This document shows, piece by piece, positions 9,705-11,747 of a DNA stretch of 11,747 nucleotides. The position numbers and the translations under genes were made by a program. Each line of letters starts with the position of its first letter. Position 1 is the first letter of the stretch. Below the pieces are notes generated by a model. The model did not search any database. It was not told the origin of the DNA and saw nothing but the letters and a program-made list of their open reading frames with translations. This stretch comes from Thoreauomyces humboldtii (lineage: Eukaryota; Chytridiomycota; Chytridiomycetes; Spizellomycetales; Powellomycetaceae): positions 1-11,747 of the forward strand of contig JADGJA010000724.1 of the NCBI GenBank assembly GCA_027596035.1. The letters are read 5' to 3'.

Positions 9705-9727
9705 TCCCCACAGCGAAGCTAACGGAA

Positions 9728-9816
9728 TTCAGGTACACTGAAATTCAGGGAGGTTGAGCAAGAAAACTGGAAATCATTCAGGGTCCGCTGAATTTCAGGG
9801 TGCACTGAAGCTTCAG
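9728..9816. repeat. Degenerate 17-bp tandem repeat with TTCAG...CTGAA palindromic units
   Basis: TTCAG starts at 9728, 9744, 9777, 9794 and 9812, with spacings of 16, 33 (two units), 17 and 18. Partner CTGAA copies lie at 9738, 9788 and 9805, so several units can form small hairpins, the clearest being TTCAGGGTGCACTGAA (9794-9809). The array lies between the helicase stop codon and the Helitron terminus, where subterminal repeats are often found. Confidence 0.65.
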
Positions 9817-9849
9817 AGTCGATTTTCGGGTCAGCCAAGTTCGAGTACA

Positions 9850-10305
9850 TCAGTTCAAAAGTTCCGTAAAAACGACGTTCGAGGTGGGCCGCTCTTCAGT
9901 GAGCCACAATAAAAGAACGTGATCCCGCATACGTACTCGCGAGAGAGCTGTGTCCAATACAATGCGGTCCAGCGTCAAGCCCTGGCAGCTATTGAACGTT
10001 GTACTATAGGCCAGCCTGAGCGGAAACTGCTTGCCGGCAATCATCCAAGAGCAGAAGTCTGAGACAAACAGAAACGTGATCCGCGGTAAGCAGAAGTGCT
10101 TGCTGGTGAGAAGCAATTGCACGTGTACATAGTTTGCATGTAAGGATACAATGCGCGCTCGCTCATTCTTCACCAGGACGTTCCCGACACAAAGATTCCT
10201 GAGCATGCAAGCAACCATGCTGCACTTAAGGCTAAGGACTGTTGACGCCAACGTCGTTTGCGCACCAACTGTAGTCCCCAGATGGAGAGTGTGGGTGTTG
10301 GACAT
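9850..10305 (-). pseudogene. Helitron helicase (Pif1-like), C-terminal fragment
   Basis: The open frame of 151 codons matches the end of Helitron Rep/Hel proteins: LSLKCSMVACMLRNL (cf. L.LKVG..VMLLRNL), CLPRITF, QFPLRLAYSTTFNSCQG and LTLDRIVLD (cf. QFPLRLAFAMTINKSQGQTLDRV), TALSRVRMRDHVLLL, and a closing NVVFTELLN. The helicase would unwind DNA during rolling-circle transposition. Everything upstream, including Walker A and B and the Rep nuclease, is missing because the copia LTR begins 4 bp before the frame's ATG. Between VLD and TALSR about 12-16 residues seem to be missing, including the usual HGQLY motif. The stretch before LSLK is not recognisable. It is a dead fragment, although without stop codons. 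Confidence 0.75.
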
Positions 10306-10308
10306 TAT

Positions 10309-10754
10309 TGTTAACGATGTTGCTGGGAAGCCTCAGATACTGCTGGGGCCATGCCTTGGCGGTGACGGCGACTTGACGGGTTCCAGGAGGGAAGGTCAAT
10401 GTCCTTGGTTGGCAGCTGTTGGCTGCTGGATTGGTGACTCGGAAGGATGACGAGGCTGGGAGATGATAACCTTACGATGTAGCGGGAGTACGGTGAAAGC
10501 TCTGCCGTGTTATTGTGAAAGTCCTTAAAGAAAAAGAGGGAGGGGGATGCCGACCGGGGTGCTTTATATCCTGGAAGTCGTCCCTCCCCAGATGTCTCGG
10601 TTTGGCCGCTGGCGGATCCCTGGCTTGGCTGGTACTGGCTGCGTATGGCGCAGCTATCCATATGCCATCCCGGGAACAACCGCAGCTTGCCCGAGTAGAA
10701 ACAGACAGAAGACAAAAGAAGAAAGAGTGACGAAAGGTGCGAGCTATCTAAACA
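10309..10754 (-). repeat. Putative copia 3' LTR
   Basis: On the minus strand the segment begins TGTTTAG and ends GTTAACA, giving TG..CA ends with a 4-bp inverted repeat TGTT/AACA and a length of 446 bp, usual for copia. A TATA box (TATAAAG, 10568-10562) lies inside, as in an LTR promoter. No clear polypurine tract touches the inner edge; the nearest purine-rich run is about 50 nt away, so the inner boundary is uncertain. No second copy is in the window for comparison. Confidence 0.45.
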
Positions 10755-10758
10755 AGGT

Positions 10759-11747
10759 CTAGTGGAGAACTGCGCCTCCTGCAGTGAGGACTTGTACGTT
10801 CTCGCCTGTCTCACTCACCAGTCCCCTCAAGCGAGAGTTGTTGCTGGTGAAATTGGCCTCCATGTCCTTGCTTGTGTCGAGGCGCCAGGTACCCATGGTG
10901 TCCTTGTGCTTCTCGAAAGCAGGCCTTGGGAGAGGCTTCGTCATGATGTCGGCGGTCATGTCGGCGGTAGGCTTGTACTCAAGGATGATGGTCCCGTCGG
11001 CAACCTTCTCCCTGACGAAATGGTGACGCACGTCGATGTGCTTGCTGTGTGCGTGGTGGATTGGACTGGTTGCCAGTGCGATGGCGGACTCGGTGTCCTC
11101 GTAGATCGTAACTGGTCCGGCATCCTTGCCGGTAAGCTCAAAGACCTAACCCTAACCCTTGCTGAACAGCTGCGGCGACCAACTTGTACTCGGCCTCCGT
11201 TGATGAGAGAGAGACCTTTGCCTGGAGCTTTGACATCCAGCTAACTAGCATCCCATTGATGAAGAAGAGGTAGCCGGTGGTGGAACGTCTTGTGTCCCTG
11301 TCCTCTGCCCAGTTTGCATCCAAATAGGCTGCGATGCGAATATTGTGGTCGTCAAGGTCGAGTCCGTCCAGAAGATCCGGTTGATGTACGAGTGCATGGT
11401 CCATGGTGCCGAGGAGGTATTGAATAACTCCTTTGGCGGCACGTAGGTGAGCCTCAGATGGTCTTGCGCAGTATCGGGATGAGTTCGAGACTGGAAACAA
11501 TCTCCGCTCTTGTAACGCAGACTCCGTGCATGATGGAACCAACCATCTGCTGGTACAGCTTGGTGTTGGCCGGAGTGTTGTCGGCGAGCTTTTTGTCTTG
11601 CTTGTCCATGCTTGCAATGGTTTCGTTGTTGGAAATGGCAACGAGGCGGGTTGTGATACGCCTCTCTTTTGCTATCCAAATTCCCACGTAGTCACCCCCT
11701 TCTGAATCCCTCACTTCACTGTCGAGCACCTGGTCTCCGACCCTCCC
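10759..11747 (-). pseudogene. Copia pol: reverse transcriptase C-terminus and RNase H, frameshifted
   Basis: Three frame segments follow each other. Segment 1 (about 11729-11481) has KLYQQMVGSIMHGVCVTRAEI, the usual end of the copia reverse transcriptase. Segment 2 (about 11479-11160) has SRYCARPSEAHLRAAKGVI, YLDANWAEDRDTRRSTTGY, SWMSKLQAKVSLSSTEAEY, with the RNase H Asp (DAN, 11320-11318) and Glu (EAEY, 11198-11187). Segment 3 (about 11142-10759) has ELTGKDAGPVTIYEDTESAIALA, HIDVRHHFVREK and MTKPLPRPAFEKH, the end of the domain. An extra base at about 11480 separates segments 1 and 2, and a telomere-like repeat at 11145-11160 separates 2 and 3. The product would have copied the element's RNA and removed the RNA strand; this copy cannot make it intact. 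Confidence 0.85.
11145..11160. repeat. Short interstitial telomere-like repeat CCTAACCCTAACCCTT
   Basis: This holds just over two units of CCCTAA/TTAGGG, the telomere repeat of most fungi and animals. It lies exactly where the RNase H frame breaks, after AAAVQQ on the minus strand. It may be a repair scar or a chance product of decay of codons for the usual GLWLR motif. Confidence 0.6.

Larger units (their letters stand above)
9672..10308 (-). mobile_element. Helitron 3' portion, interrupted by a copia element
   Basis: Reading the minus strand, a helicase C-terminus (10305-9850) is followed by subterminal repeats and a terminal structure: hairpin, 12 nt, then CTAA next to a T. This is the order expected for the 3' end of a Helitron, a rolling-circle transposon that inserts between A and T and makes no target duplication. 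The 5' part with the Rep domain is not in the window, because a copia LTR starts at 10309. The end at 9672 lies 18 nt past the kinesin stop codon. Confidence 0.6.
10309..11747 (-). mobile_element. Ty1/copia LTR retrotransposon, 3' part (5' part beyond the right edge)
   Basis: The minus strand carries a decayed copia pol (reverse transcriptase end, RNase H) and then a putative 3' LTR, the order expected for the 3' end of a copia element. Its inner LTR side lies just after the pol stop codon at 10759. The flanking bases next to the outer LTR edge are ATTAT (10304-10308), a possible target duplication whose partner would lie outside the window. The element sits in Helitron sequence, so it is the younger insertion. 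Confidence 0.75.

Noticed and set aside
9908..9913. AATAAA as kinesin poly(A) signal
   Set aside because: It is 255 bp past the stop codon and inside the antisense of the helicase frame; possible but unsupported.
10311..10814. 167-codon minus-strand open frame
   Set aside because: It runs through the putative LTR in a frame unrelated to pol or helicase and shows no domain; taken as chance.

Overview
The window looks like nuclear DNA of a small-intron eukaryote, most likely a fungus or a close opisthokont relative. It holds two multi-exon genes whose introns are mostly 57-113 nt, with GT..AG ends and CTRAC-like branch points. Two kinds of eukaryotic transposon, a Helitron and a Ty1/copia element, fill the right end. 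The lineage cannot be fixed more closely from sequence alone.

Left part (1-4780, minus strand): one large gene, reassembled here from 13 exons and running off the left edge. It encodes an RNA-binding protein with the layout of the nuclear m6A reader YTHDC1/YT521-B. It has an acidic N-terminus with a LDDIL motif, an Arg/Asp/Glu/Ser-rich region, a YTH-like domain split over five short exons, and a long Pro/Arg-rich tail. The YTH-like domain seems to lack the usual tryptophans of the methyl-adenine cage.

Middle (4781-5304): a 524-bp divergent promoter. It carries a perfect inverted repeat of the telobox TTAGGGTT/AACCCTAA, an AP-1/Gcn4-type TGAGTCA site, two short palindromes and triplet repeats. 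Then (5305-9653, plus strand) comes a kinesin-4-type motor of 1376 predicted residues in four exons, one of them a 20-nt microexon.

Right part (9654-11747): a transposon block. A Helitron fragment has a recognisable 3' end (hairpin, 12 nt, CTAA then T) only 18 nt after the kinesin stop codon. It also has subterminal repeats and the C-terminal part of its Pif1-like helicase. A Ty1/copia element on the same strand truncates it: a putative 3' LTR plus a decayed pol (reverse transcriptase end and RNase H). A short telomere-like repeat sits inside the RNase H frame.

The two host genes share a promoter but have no known joint pathway. I see no prokaryotic-type system, CRISPR array, tRNA or rRNA. 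The items most worth following up are the divergent YTH protein, the telobox promoter and the Helitron end beside the kinesin gene.
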